DNA from: CAZVJA01 sp964626885 | Lineage (GTDB): Bacteria > Planctomycetota > Planctomycetia > Planctomycetales > Planctomycetaceae | Reading direction: 5' to 3' | Length of the DNA stretch: 19,903 nt | NCBI GenBank assembly: GCA_964626885.1 | Contig: CAZVJA010000088.1 | Location: 1-19,903 of the forward strand | Shown: in pieces, positions 12,644 to 19,903 of the stretch | How the letters are laid out: each line of letters opens with the position of its first letter | How positions within the stretch are numbered: the stretch's first letter is position 1 | The notes under the pieces: generated by a model | Databases searched by the model: none | Seen by the model: only the letters and a program-made list of their open reading frames with translations | What the model was told of the DNA's origin: nothing | Position numbers and translations under genes: made by a program

Positions 12644-15550
12644 TCAATCCAGTGATTTGAGCAATTTGGCGGCTTCCGCATGATCTTTGTCGCGTTTGAG
12701 AATATTTTCCAGTCTCTTGCGCGCTTCCGCTTTCTCGCCGGAGGCCAGATAGACGCGGGCTCCCGCCAGTTCGAGATCGTTGTCCCCCGGCTTCAATTCG
12801 AGGGCTGTATCGTATTCGCGCATCGCGCGGGCATGGTTCTCCAGCCCCATCCACGCTTCTCCCAGCATGCGATGCACGTCGGCATCGAGCACGTCGACGA
12901 ACAGAGCCGCCCGGCCATGATCGACCGCTTCCTGCCAGTTCTTGGCGTCGAGCGCCAGTTGCGCGAGCTTCTTGTTCGAGACCGCGTCATCCGGGTCCAG
13001 GTCCGCCAGCGCCTTGAGGGCGGTAATCATTCGCGGTTGATCTTTCAATTCCTGCGTCGTCGCAGCCAGCCCCCGCAGGAATTCCGCTTCATGTGGAAAA
13101 TGGCGGCGGCCGAGCTCGCACAACTCCGCCGCTTCGGCATACTTTCCGCCGAGCACCTTGAGCTGCGCGAGAACCAACAGCACTTCGCGCAGCGGAGCGT
13201 CGCGGTTGAGCGCCGGCGCGAGAACTTCCGCGGCGCGGGCGTAATCCCCCGCTTTCGCTTCCAGCTTCGCGACTACGAGAGCCGCGCGCGGCTCGGCGGA
13301 GTTCTTGGCAAGCGCCTCCTCCGCCACGCGGCGCGCAGGACCGACGCGATTCGCTTCGAGCAGCGCGTCGGCGTACTCTCCCATCAGTTTCGGGTTCTCT
13401 TTGCCGCCGGCTTCGTTATAAGCCTGTTCGAGCTTTTCGAGCGACTGCCGCGGCTCGAACTCCCCCTTCTTCAATTCCACGACGAGCTTATCGAGAAATT
13501 CACGATACCCCTTTTCAAAATCTTCCGGGTTGACTCCCAGTGTTTGCTGGATGACTTTGGCTGTTGGAAGGTTGTCGCGGTACGCGTCGAGCATTTTGCG
13601 GATCGATTCCTGGCCGAACCGTTGGGTGATGTACTGCGCGTACAACCGACTCTGACAATACGCGAATTGCCAGTCGTTGGGCGATTCCGGACGCTGGAAA
13701 CCGGCGTCAAGATTATCGACGTTTCTGATATTTCCCTTCGGCACTCGCTCCAACAGCAGCTTGTTCCACAGCGGGGGGCGCTGTGTTCCTTCGGCCGTGA
13801 CGGCGAGCGCCTCGGTAAACCAGTGCGGAATGTTGAAGTGCGTCTGCTGCAGCGTAAGCACGTGGACGAATTCGTGTTTCACCACGCGGGCCCAGTTGAA
13901 CGGCTCGGGAGCTCCGGTCGGCGACGCGAGCGCCACCATCATGCCTGTCGAAGCGCCGATCGTCTGAATCCAGGGCAATCCAACCATCCGCGCGCTGAAC
14001 CATTCGTGTCCGGTCTGTCCTCCTGACTTATTGAAGACTTCGAACTGCGTCCGCTGCGGCGGCTCGTAGCCGAACCGTGCAACCAACTCGGGATAGATCT
14101 CCTCGAGATATTCCGACATATAGCGTCCGAGGGTGGCGTCGAGCTTGGAATCGACCCGCAGTACGAAATGCCCGGTCGAGATCACTTCGTATCCTTGCAA
14201 CAAACGAATCACCTTCCGCATGTTGCTGACACGGACGTGATAGGGGTCGGCGGCAAATGCCTGGTCGAGGATTCGCGCGGCCTCGTCTGTTTTTCCGACG
14301 CGCATGTACAACAGGCCGAGCGCCGTCTGCGGTTCGGGAAGCTGAGGCATGAGCTCGATGGCCTGCTTGTACATTGCCTCGGCCGCATCAAACTGCCGAC
14401 GGATCTCGACCAGCGAGCCGAGATCGCTGAAGAAGGAACCGGGATGCGCGTTCCAGGCCATAAGATCAGTGAGCAGCGCGGAGAAACGAGTCGGAGTTTC
14501 GATTTGCGGCTTCGATTTGCTGAACTGCTCGAACAGCTTGTCGAGCTCGGCGCCTTGGGGAGTGCCGTCATCCGCAAGATCGCAGGCGGCCAGGCGGGCG
14601 AGCGTCTGCTGATCGCGCGGATTGATCGCGCGGGCTTTCTCCACGAAGCCACGTGCTTCGGAAATTTTTCCCTGGAGAAGCCGAACATCTGCTTTCAACA
14701 GCAGCGCGGAAGGAAGTTGGGGATTGATGCCGAGCGCTTCGGTCGCCTTGTCGTCCGCTTGCGAAAGTTCCTGCTGATCGAGCGCCGCTCTCCCAAGTGC
14801 AACGTGAGCTTCCGCCGCACGGGGGTTGATCGCCAATGCTTTTTCGATCTCGGGGATGCCTTGCGCCCGGTTGTACTTTTCAAGGAGCAACTCTCCGGAG
14901 ATTACCAACGACTGCCAGCTCGCGGCGTCGTTCTTCAGTGCGTCGGGGCAAAGGGTGTTGACCGCAAAGCTGTAGATCTGCGTGTTGCGGTTCCAGCGGG
15001 CGTATGTCACTGCCCCGCGCGCGACGAGCAGCAGGGTCTCGGCATCTTCTGGCTGCGCCTGATTGTAATAGCGGATAAACCAGCGGTAGCCGTCGTTAGC
15101 TTCCTTAATGCGCCCGGTCTCTGCGAAGAGTTTCGCTTGCACGAGATGCGCGAGAGGTTCGTTGGAATTGCGTTTGAGGGCCTCGCCGACCCCCTTCTCG
15201 GCAGCATCGAACTCTCCTCGCAGGAAATGTAATTCGGCCTGTCGCGCGTAAAGTTGCGCGTCGTCGGGACTCGCTTTCAATGTCCCCTCGATCACGGAAG
15301 CTGCGGCATCCCATTGCCCAATCGCTTCATGTGCCCGGCTTTGGCCGAGTGCGATGCGGACGGCGTCTTCTTTCGCCAGCTTGGACCCGGCGAGTTTTTG
15401 GTAAGCCTCGAGCGCCTCTTCGTATCTCCCCTTTTGCAGATGTTCGCGGGGGGCATCGAGCGGCGACTTGTCGTCGCTCCAGGCGGAAATCGGAACGGTG
15501 AGTGCAATGGCGAGCGAGAAAACAAGCACCGTGATTCCGGTTAGCCGCAT
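12644..15550 (-). CDS. Secreted TPR protein with a gluzincin (HExxH) peptidase-like domain
   Basis: A 968-residue exported protein. It has a signal peptide (MRLTGITVLVFSLAIALTVPISAW), then tetratricopeptide repeats over about 35-440 (for example RYEEALEAYQKLAG, AEAHVALGRAALDQQELSQAD, PEPQTALGLLYMRVGKTDEA). A metallopeptidase-like region follows with VVKHEFVHVLTLQQ (H559, E560, H563) and WFTEALAV, putting a third ligand Glu580 17 residues after the second His, as in MA-type gluzincins. A second TPR block (about 690-968) has AEAAELCELGRRHFPHEAEFL and ARAMREYDTALELKPGDNDLE. Fully conserved zinc ligands suggest an active protease, but the substrate is unknown. The ATG at 15550 leads straight into the signal peptide. 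This is a single gene; its neighbours are oriented away from it or separated by a repeat. Confidence 0.88.
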   Translation of the reverse strand: MRLTGITVLVFSLAIALTVPISAWSDDKSPLDAPREHLQKGRYEEALEAYQKLAGSKLAKEDAVRIALGQSRAHEAIGQWDAAASVIEGTLKASPDDAQLYARQAELHFLRGEFDAAEKGVGEALKRNSNEPLAHLVQAKLFAETGRIKEANDGYRWFIRYYNQAQPEDAETLLLVARGAVTYARWNRNTQIYSFAVNTLCPDALKNDAASWQSLVISGELLLEKYNRAQGIPEIEKALAINPRAAEAHVALGRAALDQQELSQADDKATEALGINPQLPSALLLKADVRLLQGKISEARGFVEKARAINPRDQQTLARLAACDLADDGTPQGAELDKLFEQFSKSKPQIETPTRFSALLTDLMAWNAHPGSFFSDLGSLVEIRRQFDAAEAMYKQAIELMPQLPEPQTALGLLYMRVGKTDEAARILDQAFAADPYHVRVSNMRKVIRLLQGYEVISTGHFVLRVDSKLDATLGRYMSEYLEEIYPELVARFGYEPPQRTQFEVFNKSGGQTGHEWFSARMVGLPWIQTIGASTGMMVALASPTGAPEPFNWARVVKHEFVHVLTLQQTHFNIPHWFTEALAVTAEGTQRPPLWNKLLLERVPKGNIRNVDNLDAGFQRPESPNDWQFAYCQSRLYAQYITQRFGQESIRKMLDAYRDNLPTAKVIQQTLGVNPEDFEKGYREFLDKLVVELKKGEFEPRQSLEKLEQAYNEAGGKENPKLMGEYADALLEANRVGPARRVAEEALAKNSAEPRAALVVAKLEAKAGDYARAAEVLAPALNRDAPLREVLLVLAQLKVLGGKYAEAAELCELGRRHFPHEAEFLRGLAATTQELKDQPRMITALKALADLDPDDAVSNKKLAQLALDAKNWQEAVDHGRAALFVDVLDADVHRMLGEAWMGLENHARAMREYDTALELKPGDNDLELAGARVYLASGEKAEARKRLENILKRDKDHAEAAKLLKSLD

Positions 15551-15586
15551 GAGGAATCTCGCCGGCGGGCGGTTTTGGGAAGTTAT

Positions 15587-15598
15587 GGGCTGAAGCCC
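15587..15598. repeat. Small palindrome GGGCT-GA-AGCCC
   Basis: Five-base arms with a two-base loop in the 216-nt spacer 15551-15766 between the divergent TPR/HExxH and zinc-ribbon genes. Nothing else certain is seen in the spacer; a weak minus-strand promoter (TTGAAT, 17 nt, TAACGT) is possible there but not claimed. Confidence 0.3.
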
Positions 15599-15766
15599 CT
15601 TTCCTCGACGTTATCGGAGAACGGCGGGGGATTCAATTGCAGTCGCGGGACCAGGCTATTTGGAGCTACGCCTGCTGATTTTGTGAGCTATGTTCCCCAT
15701 GCACGACAGGTGGTTGCGCGTATCGAACTTGTCCCAGCCAGTGAAATCGATTCGGACCGAAGAACC

Positions 15767-16927
15767 ATGAGAACCGATAGCTGCACACTCGCCGCGAACC
15801 CGCATGCTCGCACCGGTGACGCCGAACTTCTTTCCATCACAGCAGGTTCGGATGAAACCGCGGTCGCGGACGCGCCGGCAGCTGAACCGGCCGAGGCCGA
15901 CGATTCAGCCGTTACGACCCAACCAGGCTGCAAGAACTGCGGTTCGACCGAGCCGTGGGGGTTCGCTTCGTGGTGCCCCCGCTGTGGGTATTATCCGGCA
16001 TTCGGAACGTGCGTGGATACCGGGCCGAGGCAGGATGAGCCGACGGATGCCGTCAATTTCGTCAAAATCGTTCCCGCCTGGATGTGGATTTTGGGAGCGG
16101 GGCTGGTCGCGATTTTCGTCGGCAGCGTAGCGGCCAGATTTCAGCTTCCGCCGGAGGGAAATTCCAGGATCTTGTGGACTCTGGGGCAGTTGATGCTCGG
16201 ACTCTCCGCTGCGCTCGTTGCACAAATCACAACGTTTCTAGTGAGCGCCGCCGACATGGACAAGGCTTCGCCGTTTGACGTCTTCCTCAAGCCGATCGAA
16301 GTCTGGAAACCTTCGATGCGCAAACTGCCGGCGGGGGCGTGGCGGATCTGGTCCTTGGCATGGGGAATGTGGGGGGCGTTTTGCGCGGTAGTACTCATCG
16401 GCGGTGTGCGGTTTTCGACGATTTTCGACGACTGGGGTATTGAGAAAAAGGCGAACATGAACGTTGTCCAGGAAATCGTCAAGAAGGCACGGCGGGACGG
16501 CGGGGATGGCGCCGATTCGCTTGAAGGGGCGATGAACGATTTTGTCGGCGACAAGGTGCCGGAGGATGAATCAGAAGAAGCGATCGCGAAATGGCCGCAG
16601 GCGGACTGCCTGATCATCGGTTACCAAGCTGACAAAGATCGCGGAGGATTCAGTTCGATCCTCGTGGCGTCCGTAGTCGACAACAAGCTCAGTTACGTTG
16701 GAATGCTCTCCGTGCAAGATGTGCCGGAGGAATCGCGCAAGGGACTGTACGCGCGGATGCGTTCGCTCGCGCAGAAAAAGCCGTTCGTGAATATTGATCT
16801 GGAAGCCGTCTGGCTTAAGCCGGTGCTGATGTGTCGCGTCGCTTACAAAGACTGGACGAAATCGAAAGAGCTTGTTCGTCCGAAGTTCCGCGCGATGCTG
16901 CGCGACGTCGACGCAGAGCAGCCGTAG
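15767..16927 (+). CDS. Zinc-ribbon membrane protein of unknown function
   Basis: A 386-residue protein that I do not recognise beyond its parts. Residues 1-50 are Ala/Glu/Thr-rich. A zinc-ribbon-type motif follows with CKNC (C55, C58) and CPRC (C70, C73). Three membrane helices come next: about 105-122 (WMWILGAGLVAIFVGSVA), 136-159 (LWTLGQLMLGLSAALVAQITTF) and 194-214 (IWSLAWGMWGAFCAVVLIGGV). A soluble C-terminal domain of 170 residues is acidic in its first part (DGGDGADSLEGAMNDFVGDKVPEDESEEA) and ends with a mixed alpha/beta stretch (ADCLIIGYQADKDRGGFSSILVASVVDNKLSYVGML). No catalytic motif is evident. The ATG at 15767 with GAAGA nearby is preferred; the in-frame extension to 15575 is unlike the rest. 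It is convergent with the aquaporin gene, 60 nt between stops. Confidence 0.75.
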   Translation: MRTDSCTLAANPHARTGDAELLSITAGSDETAVADAPAAEPAEADDSAVTTQPGCKNCGSTEPWGFASWCPRCGYYPAFGTCVDTGPRQDEPTDAVNFVKIVPAWMWILGAGLVAIFVGSVAARFQLPPEGNSRILWTLGQLMLGLSAALVAQITTFLVSAADMDKASPFDVFLKPIEVWKPSMRKLPAGAWRIWSLAWGMWGAFCAVVLIGGVRFSTIFDDWGIEKKANMNVVQEIVKKARRDGGDGADSLEGAMNDFVGDKVPEDESEEAIAKWPQADCLIIGYQADKDRGGFSSILVASVVDNKLSYVGMLSVQDVPEESRKGLYARMRSLAQKKPFVNIDLEAVWLKPVLMCRVAYKDWTKSKELVRPKFRAMLRDVDAEQP

Positions 16928-16987
16928 CGTATACCGAGCCGCAGCATCGCCGCACTGGCGTTCTTTCGGCCGCGGGGACCGCATTCG

Positions 16988-17803
16988 TTACGATGCTGGT
17001 GAGCGCGCGCCGCCCGGTTCTTGGGGAGGATGGTGCCAGCCGACGAACAGGTCGTAGGCGAACCCTCCCACCACGCCCCCGACGAGCGGGCCGACAATCG
17101 GCACCCACCACCACATGCCATTGTGGACGGTGAACACGGAAGAGCCCCATCCCGCAATCGCGGTGAACAATCGCGGGCCGAGGTCGCGTGCGGGGTTGAT
17201 GGCGTATCCGGCATTGAGGCCGAACGTCATGCCGATCAGAAACACCAGACCGCCGACCATCACAGGGGCGAGGTTCGCGCCGGGGGCCAGGTTTCTCGCG
17301 TCGGAGATCGCGAAGACGATTCCCACCAGCAGTGCCGTCCCGACAATCTGATCGATCAGTCCTCCGATGGCTACGTTTTTCAAATGCGTTGCCGGGTAAG
17401 TTGCCCAGATTCCGGCGGTGGCATGATCCCCCAGGCTCGGGACGGTGCGCACGCCGTTATCGAAAGCGTTCAACGCATCGTAGTAGACCACATACGTCAC
17501 GATCGATGCGACGAACGCCCCGGCGACCTGCGCCACGACGTACGGAAGCACCTTACTCCAGGGGAACTTCCGGTGTACGGCCAGTGCCACCGTGACGGCG
17601 GGGTTGATGTGCGCGCCGGTCACGCCGCCGCAGGAATAAATCGCCATGGTGACGGCGAGTCCCCAGCTGAGATTGATCGAGAGGTACTGCCCGTATTCTC
17701 CCTTGCCGAGCACGACCTGCGCGACGACCGCCGTGCCGAACAGGATGAGAAGAAACGTGCCGAAAAATTCCGCCGCCGCCTCTCGCACCGTCCCCCGCAA
17801 CAT
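16988..17803 (-). CDS. Aquaglyceroporin (MIP family, GlpF-like)
   Basis: A 271-residue six-helix channel. Both half-helix motifs are present: GAHINPAVT (N67-P68-A69) and AGYAINPARDLGPRLF (N203-P204-A205). The Asp after the second NPAR (D207) is the aquaglyceroporin marker, favouring glycerol or other small polyols over water alone. The first helix (EFFGTFLLILFGTAVVAQVVL) and the loop GKGEYGQYLSINLSWGLAVTMAIY fit GlpF. The ATG at 17803 has a strong AGGAG 5 nt upstream (17809-17813). The longer reading from 18130 only runs through the divergent slyX-like gene and is not real. No glycerol kinase or glycerol-3-phosphate dehydrogenase gene is adjacent, so the substrate in this organism stays open. 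Confidence 0.93.
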   Translation of the reverse strand: MLRGTVREAAAEFFGTFLLILFGTAVVAQVVLGKGEYGQYLSINLSWGLAVTMAIYSCGGVTGAHINPAVTVALAVHRKFPWSKVLPYVVAQVAGAFVASIVTYVVYYDALNAFDNGVRTVPSLGDHATAGIWATYPATHLKNVAIGGLIDQIVGTALLVGIVFAISDARNLAPGANLAPVMVGGLVFLIGMTFGLNAGYAINPARDLGPRLFTAIAGWGSSVFTVHNGMWWWVPIVGPLVGGVVGGFAYDLFVGWHHPPQEPGGARSPAS

Positions 17804-17848
17804 GGTTTCTCCTCGAGCGCGTGGTGTAGGATGACCAGTGACGGTCCG

Positions 17849-17877
17849 ATTATGGGCTTTGAGCGGCGCGACTGCAA
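17849..17877 (-). promoter_or_regulatory. Possible promoter of the aquaglyceroporin gene
   Basis: On the minus strand TTGCAG (17877-17872), a 17-nt spacer and CATAAT (17854-17849). The predicted start lies near 17842, about 39 nt ahead of the ATG. The -10 matches 5 of 6 consensus bases; the -35 is weak. Confidence 0.45.
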
Positions 17878-17914
17878 TCGCGTGTCGGATGAAACCTTCG
17901 CGGAGAGAGCAACC

Positions 17915-18136
17915 ATGTCGAGCGTGGAATCGTTGAATGAACGCATGCTGGTTCTCGAAACGGCCGTCGCGCACTTGCAGCACGACGTCGAACAGATGCA
18001 CGGGGTGATTCTCGCTCAGAACAATGAAATCCAGGCACTGCGCGGGCTCGTGGAACACTTCGAGGGACAGCTCGAAGAGGCCACGAAAGAACCGGAGCGG
18101 CGCGACCCGCAAGAGGAACGCCCACCGCACTATTGA
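17915..18136 (+). CDS. slyX: SlyX-like small coiled-coil protein
   Basis: A 73-residue protein. The heptad-rich LNERMLVLETAVAHLQHDVEQ and MHGVILAQNNEIQALRGLV are the SlyX signature: an L-N/E-R-x-x-x-LE opening, an AxLQ segment, and the conserved N-x-x-I/L-x-x-L second helix. The C-terminal tail is charged (EEATKEPERRDPQEERPPHY) and ends in the PPHY motif usual for SlyX. The protein is a short antiparallel coiled coil of unknown biochemical role. GGAG (17902-17905) lies 9 nt ahead of the ATG. It is divergent from the aquaglyceroporin gene, with 111 nt between starts, and sits ahead of citrate synthase on the same strand with a 136-nt gap. Confidence 0.85.
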   Translation: MSSVESLNERMLVLETAVAHLQHDVEQMHGVILAQNNEIQALRGLVEHFEGQLEEATKEPERRDPQEERPPHY

Positions 18137-18182
18137 TGCATTCCTTTCTGGCGGAGACGCAGCTGGTCAACGACTGAGTTCT

Positions 18183-18204
18183 GTACGCCGCCCGAAGGCG
18201 GTAC
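18183..18204 (+). promoter_or_regulatory. Stem-loop overlapping a -10-like box ahead of citrate synthase
   Basis: CCGCC-CGAA-GGCGG with outer GTA/TAC pairs and a 2-nt bulge forms an 8-bp hairpin (18183-18204). TACAAT (18202-18207), one base off the -10 consensus, overlaps its end, and no good -35 is visible. The hairpin may end slyX transcription (there is no U-tract); TACAAT may start citrate synthase. Both are tentative. Confidence 0.35.
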
Positions 18205-18272
18205 AATGCAGCTTGCGCGGCGTGCCGTTCGGCCGCCTTCTTCCGTTGAGTCCGCAACCAGGGGCCGTCTAC

Positions 18273-19394
18273 ATGTCTGAAGAACGCTACTTTCCGGGTC
18301 TGGAAGGGGTCATCGCCGGCGAAACGGCGGTCTCGGCTGTCGAGGGGGGGCTCCTCTACCGGGGCTATCCCATCGAGCAGCTTGCCCGGGACGCGACCTT
18401 TGTGGAAGTGGCATATCTGCTGCTGTATGGCGAATTGCCCAACCAAGAAGAGTTGGCCGATTTCCAGTCGATCCTCTCCGAGTCGGCCGAGGTGGATGAA
18501 TCCATTCTTCGCTTTATTGGGGAGATTCCGCTGCATGTCGGCGCGATGGATGTGCTGCGCACCGGGATCAGCGCGCTGGCGCATTTCGATCCGCAACTCG
18601 ACGACGACGGCCGCGAAGCTTCGATTGCCAAGACGGTCCGGCTGCTCGCTCAAATTCCCATCTTGATCGCCGCGCGGCATCGTCAGCGGGAAGGGCTGCC
18701 GCTCGTCGAGCCGAATTCGGAGTTGAGCTTTGCCGGGAGCATTCTGCACCTGATCACCGGCCGGGAGCCGACGGCTCTCGAGGAGCGGGGAATGGACGTC
18801 TCGCTCATTCTGTACGCCGAACATGAGTTCAATGCGTCGACCTTCACGGCCCGCGTGGTGACGTCGACGCAGTCCGATATTTATTCCGCGATCACGGCGG
18901 CGGTGGGAGCACTCAAGGGACCGCTGCACGGCGGCGCGAACGAACGTGTGATGGAAGTCCTCGAGGAAGTCGGCTCGCCCGACAACGCAGCCGGTTGGGT
19001 CCGCCAGGCATTGGATGGAAAACGGCGGATCATGGGATTCGGCCACCGCGTCTACAAAGATGGAGATCCGCGGGCGACGATTCTCAAGGAATATTGTGTG
19101 CAGCTCGCGGAGAAACGCGGCAACACCGACCTGGAACAGATCGCCGACACGATTGAAGAGGTCGTCCGCCGCGAGAAACGGTTGCCGCCGAACCTCGATT
19201 GGCCGAGCGCGCGGCTGTATCACTATCTCGGGCTGGAGATCGATCTCTACACCCCGCTGTTTGTTGCCAGCCGGGTCGTCGGCTGGGCGGCTCATGTGAT
19301 CGAGCAGGCAGAGAACAACCGGTTGATTCGTCCGCGTTCGAACTACATCGGCCCCGCACAGCGAGACTATGCTCCGCTCTCGGCTCGCGGCTGA
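18273..19394 (+). CDS. gltA: Citrate synthase
   Basis: A 373-residue citrate synthase of the short, CitZ/PrpC-like type, which condenses acetyl-CoA and oxaloacetate to citrate in the TCA cycle. The catalytic residues are visible: His219 in GALKGPLHGGAN, His258 in MGFGHRVYKDGDPRA and Asp309 in PPNLDWPSARLYHYLG. The oxaloacetate-binding AEHEFNAST (His184) and the N-terminal PGLEGVIAGETAVSAVEGGLLYRGYPI are also typical. A 2-methylcitrate synthase of the same fold cannot be ruled out by motifs alone, but no propionate (prp) genes are near. The ATG at 18273 starts at the family's conserved N-terminus. It follows slyX by 136 nt and is followed by the initiator tRNA locus. Confidence 0.93.
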   Translation: MSEERYFPGLEGVIAGETAVSAVEGGLLYRGYPIEQLARDATFVEVAYLLLYGELPNQEELADFQSILSESAEVDESILRFIGEIPLHVGAMDVLRTGISALAHFDPQLDDDGREASIAKTVRLLAQIPILIAARHRQREGLPLVEPNSELSFAGSILHLITGREPTALEERGMDVSLILYAEHEFNASTFTARVVTSTQSDIYSAITAAVGALKGPLHGGANERVMEVLEEVGSPDNAAGWVRQALDGKRRIMGFGHRVYKDGDPRATILKEYCVQLAEKRGNTDLEQIADTIEEVVRREKRLPPNLDWPSARLYHYLGLEIDLYTPLFVASRVVGWAAHVIEQAENNRLIRPRSNYIGPAQRDYAPLSARG

Positions 19395-19563
19395 GTGGTC
19401 GAGACCTCGATGTAATCTGATGCCATCTCGTTCATGAGAATGTCGACGGGAAAATCGCTATCTGGATGAAGAATTGTCGTCGGGTGATGGAATTACCGGC
19501 ACTGAGCGTCGAATTCACGGGAAAAAGTCCGGTTTTCACGCTTCCCGAATGGAGGTTTGCCGA

Positions 19564-19569
19564 TATAAT
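19564..19569 (+). promoter_or_regulatory. -10 box of the initiator tRNA transcript
   Basis: A perfect TATAAT. No clear -35 lies 16-18 nt upstream (TTCCCG at 19542-19547 is the nearest). The start would be near 19576, about 105 nt ahead of the tRNA. The stretch 19395-19563 after citrate synthase shows nothing else I recognise. Confidence 0.45.
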
Positions 19570-19581
19570 GGGGCTGCACGA

Positions 19582-19643
19582 GCGTTGTCGGCGATTGTGA
19601 TCGCTGGCAACGCGTCTTTGTCCCTGGGTGTCCTCAAGACACC
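19582..19643 (+). other. Structured leader of the tRNA transcript (two hairpins)
   Basis: The first hairpin is GCGTTG/CAACGC (19582-19587, 19608-19613) enclosing GCGAT-TGTG-ATCGC (19591-19604) with a symmetric TCG/TGG internal loop. The second is GGTGTC-CTCAA-GACACC (19627-19643). Both lie between the -10 box and the tRNA. They may be an RNase P or other processing leader, or part of a small RNA; no known family is recognised. Confidence 0.4.
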
Positions 19644-19682
19644 GCGCGGCTCGAAGAACTACGTGCAGCCACAAAACATTGA

Positions 19683-19756
<74 letters not shown>

Positions 19757-19764
19757 CTTGAATT

Positions 19765-19790
19765 GACGGTAGCGAAACTCGCCTACCGTC
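19765..19790 (+). other. Hairpin directly behind the tRNA
   Basis: GACGGTAG-CGA-AAC-TCG-(C)-CTACCGTC forms an 11-bp stem with one bulged C, starting 9 nt after the tRNA. No U-tract follows, so it is more likely a processing or 3'-end stabilising structure than a terminator. Confidence 0.5.
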
Positions 19791-19800
19791 GGGTTATACG

Positions 19801-19838
19801 AAAGGCCGACGTCTCCGGACGCCGGCCTTTTGCGTTTT
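19801..19838 (+). terminator. Intrinsic terminator of the tRNA transcript
   Basis: AAAGGCCG, one A-C mismatch, CGTC-TCCG-GACG, then CGGCCTTT gives a 12-bp stem with a 4-nt loop (19801-19830). It is followed by T-rich sequence (TTTTGCGTTTT). Confidence 0.85.
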
Positions 19839-19841
19839 ATG

Positions 19842-19853
19842 GCCAGTACTGGC
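19842..19853. repeat. Perfect 12-nt palindrome GCCAGTACTGGC
   Basis: A self-complementary dodecamer just after the terminator, near the window edge. No further context can be read; it may be an operator of the next gene or chance. Confidence 0.3.
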
Positions 19854-19903
19854 AACCACTTAGACAGACCCGCCAGTCTCAATCTCTCCCTCTCAGTCCC
19901 CCG

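Noticed and set aside
12680..14026. Plus-strand open frame of 448 codons
   Set aside because: It is antisense to the TPR/HExxH gene, whose motifs are clear; the Arg/Phe/Val-rich product has no domain signature. The same holds for the plus-strand frame at 14168-15232.
16928..16987. Bidirectional terminator between the convergent zinc-ribbon and aquaglyceroporin genes
   Set aside because: No convincing GC stem followed by a T-run on either strand in these 60 nt.
17021..17914. N-terminal part of a plus-strand 371-codon frame
   Set aside because: It is antisense to the aquaglyceroporin gene. Only the last 73 codons, from ATG 17915 with its own GGAG, are real (SlyX-like).
17804..18130. Upstream extension of the aquaglyceroporin reading frame
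   Set aside because: It overlaps slyX in antisense, and the ATG at 17803 has a strong AGGAG and begins the conserved first helix.
17850..19295. Minus-strand open frame of 481 codons
   Set aside because: Antisense to citrate synthase and slyX, both supported by family motifs; composition is typical of a shadow frame.

Overview
This window looks like a chromosomal segment of a GC-rich member of the Planctomycetota. The best evidence is a BBP7-type outer-membrane beta-barrel protein, a family I know essentially from planctomycetes. A TPR membrane protein beginning MKSEHRHDLKTN, a secreted TPR/HExxH protein and several degenerate intergenic palindromic repeats agree with this. The organism call comes from reading the sequence, not from a database search. 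I see no phage, insertion sequence, CRISPR array or rRNA.

Layout. (a) 1-1405, minus strand: an extended-SDR sugar-nucleotide epimerase/dehydratase, followed by the N-terminal part of a probable membrane glycosyltransferase that runs off the window; this looks like a surface-sugar operon. (b) 1652-3070, minus: the BBP7 outer-membrane protein, with a cysteine cluster. (c) 3330-7502, minus: a ferrous-iron operon, feoA - feoA - feoB - FeoB-associated Cys-rich membrane peptide - radical SAM protein. It has a recognisable sigma70-type promoter and a perfect 7-1-7 palindrome resembling a Fur box just downstream of the -10. (d) 7643-8751, plus: a divergent promoter and a TPR membrane protein with a low-complexity tail. 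(e) 8913-10855, plus: an RluA/RluD-type pseudouridine synthase overlapping an FAH-family (AraD1/KdaD-like) enzyme. (f) 10870-11106: a run of small palindromes. (g) 11140-12081, plus: a solitary beta-class DNA methyltransferase, convergent with a MazG-like pyrophosphohydrolase (12123-12440, minus). (h) 12489-12605: a large imperfect inverted repeat. (i) 12644-15550, minus: a secreted TPR protein with a gluzincin motif. (j) 15767-16927, plus: a zinc-ribbon membrane protein of unknown function. (k) An aquaglyceroporin (16988-17803, minus) divergent from a SlyX-like coiled-coil gene (17915-18136, plus). (l) Citrate synthase (18273-19394, plus). (m) An initiator tRNA-Met at 19683-19756 with a structured leader, two hairpins behind it and a strong intrinsic terminator.

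Most genes are housekeeping or lineage-typical. The parts most worth a second look are the feo operon with its putative Fur-type operator and a radical SAM protein of unusual cysteine spacing (CX6CX3C), the initiator tRNA with an A-U pair where three G-C pairs are usual, the two intergenic palindromic elements, and the orphan methyltransferase. I did not find a convincing entirely new multi-gene system; the feo-linked radical SAM protein is the closest candidate.
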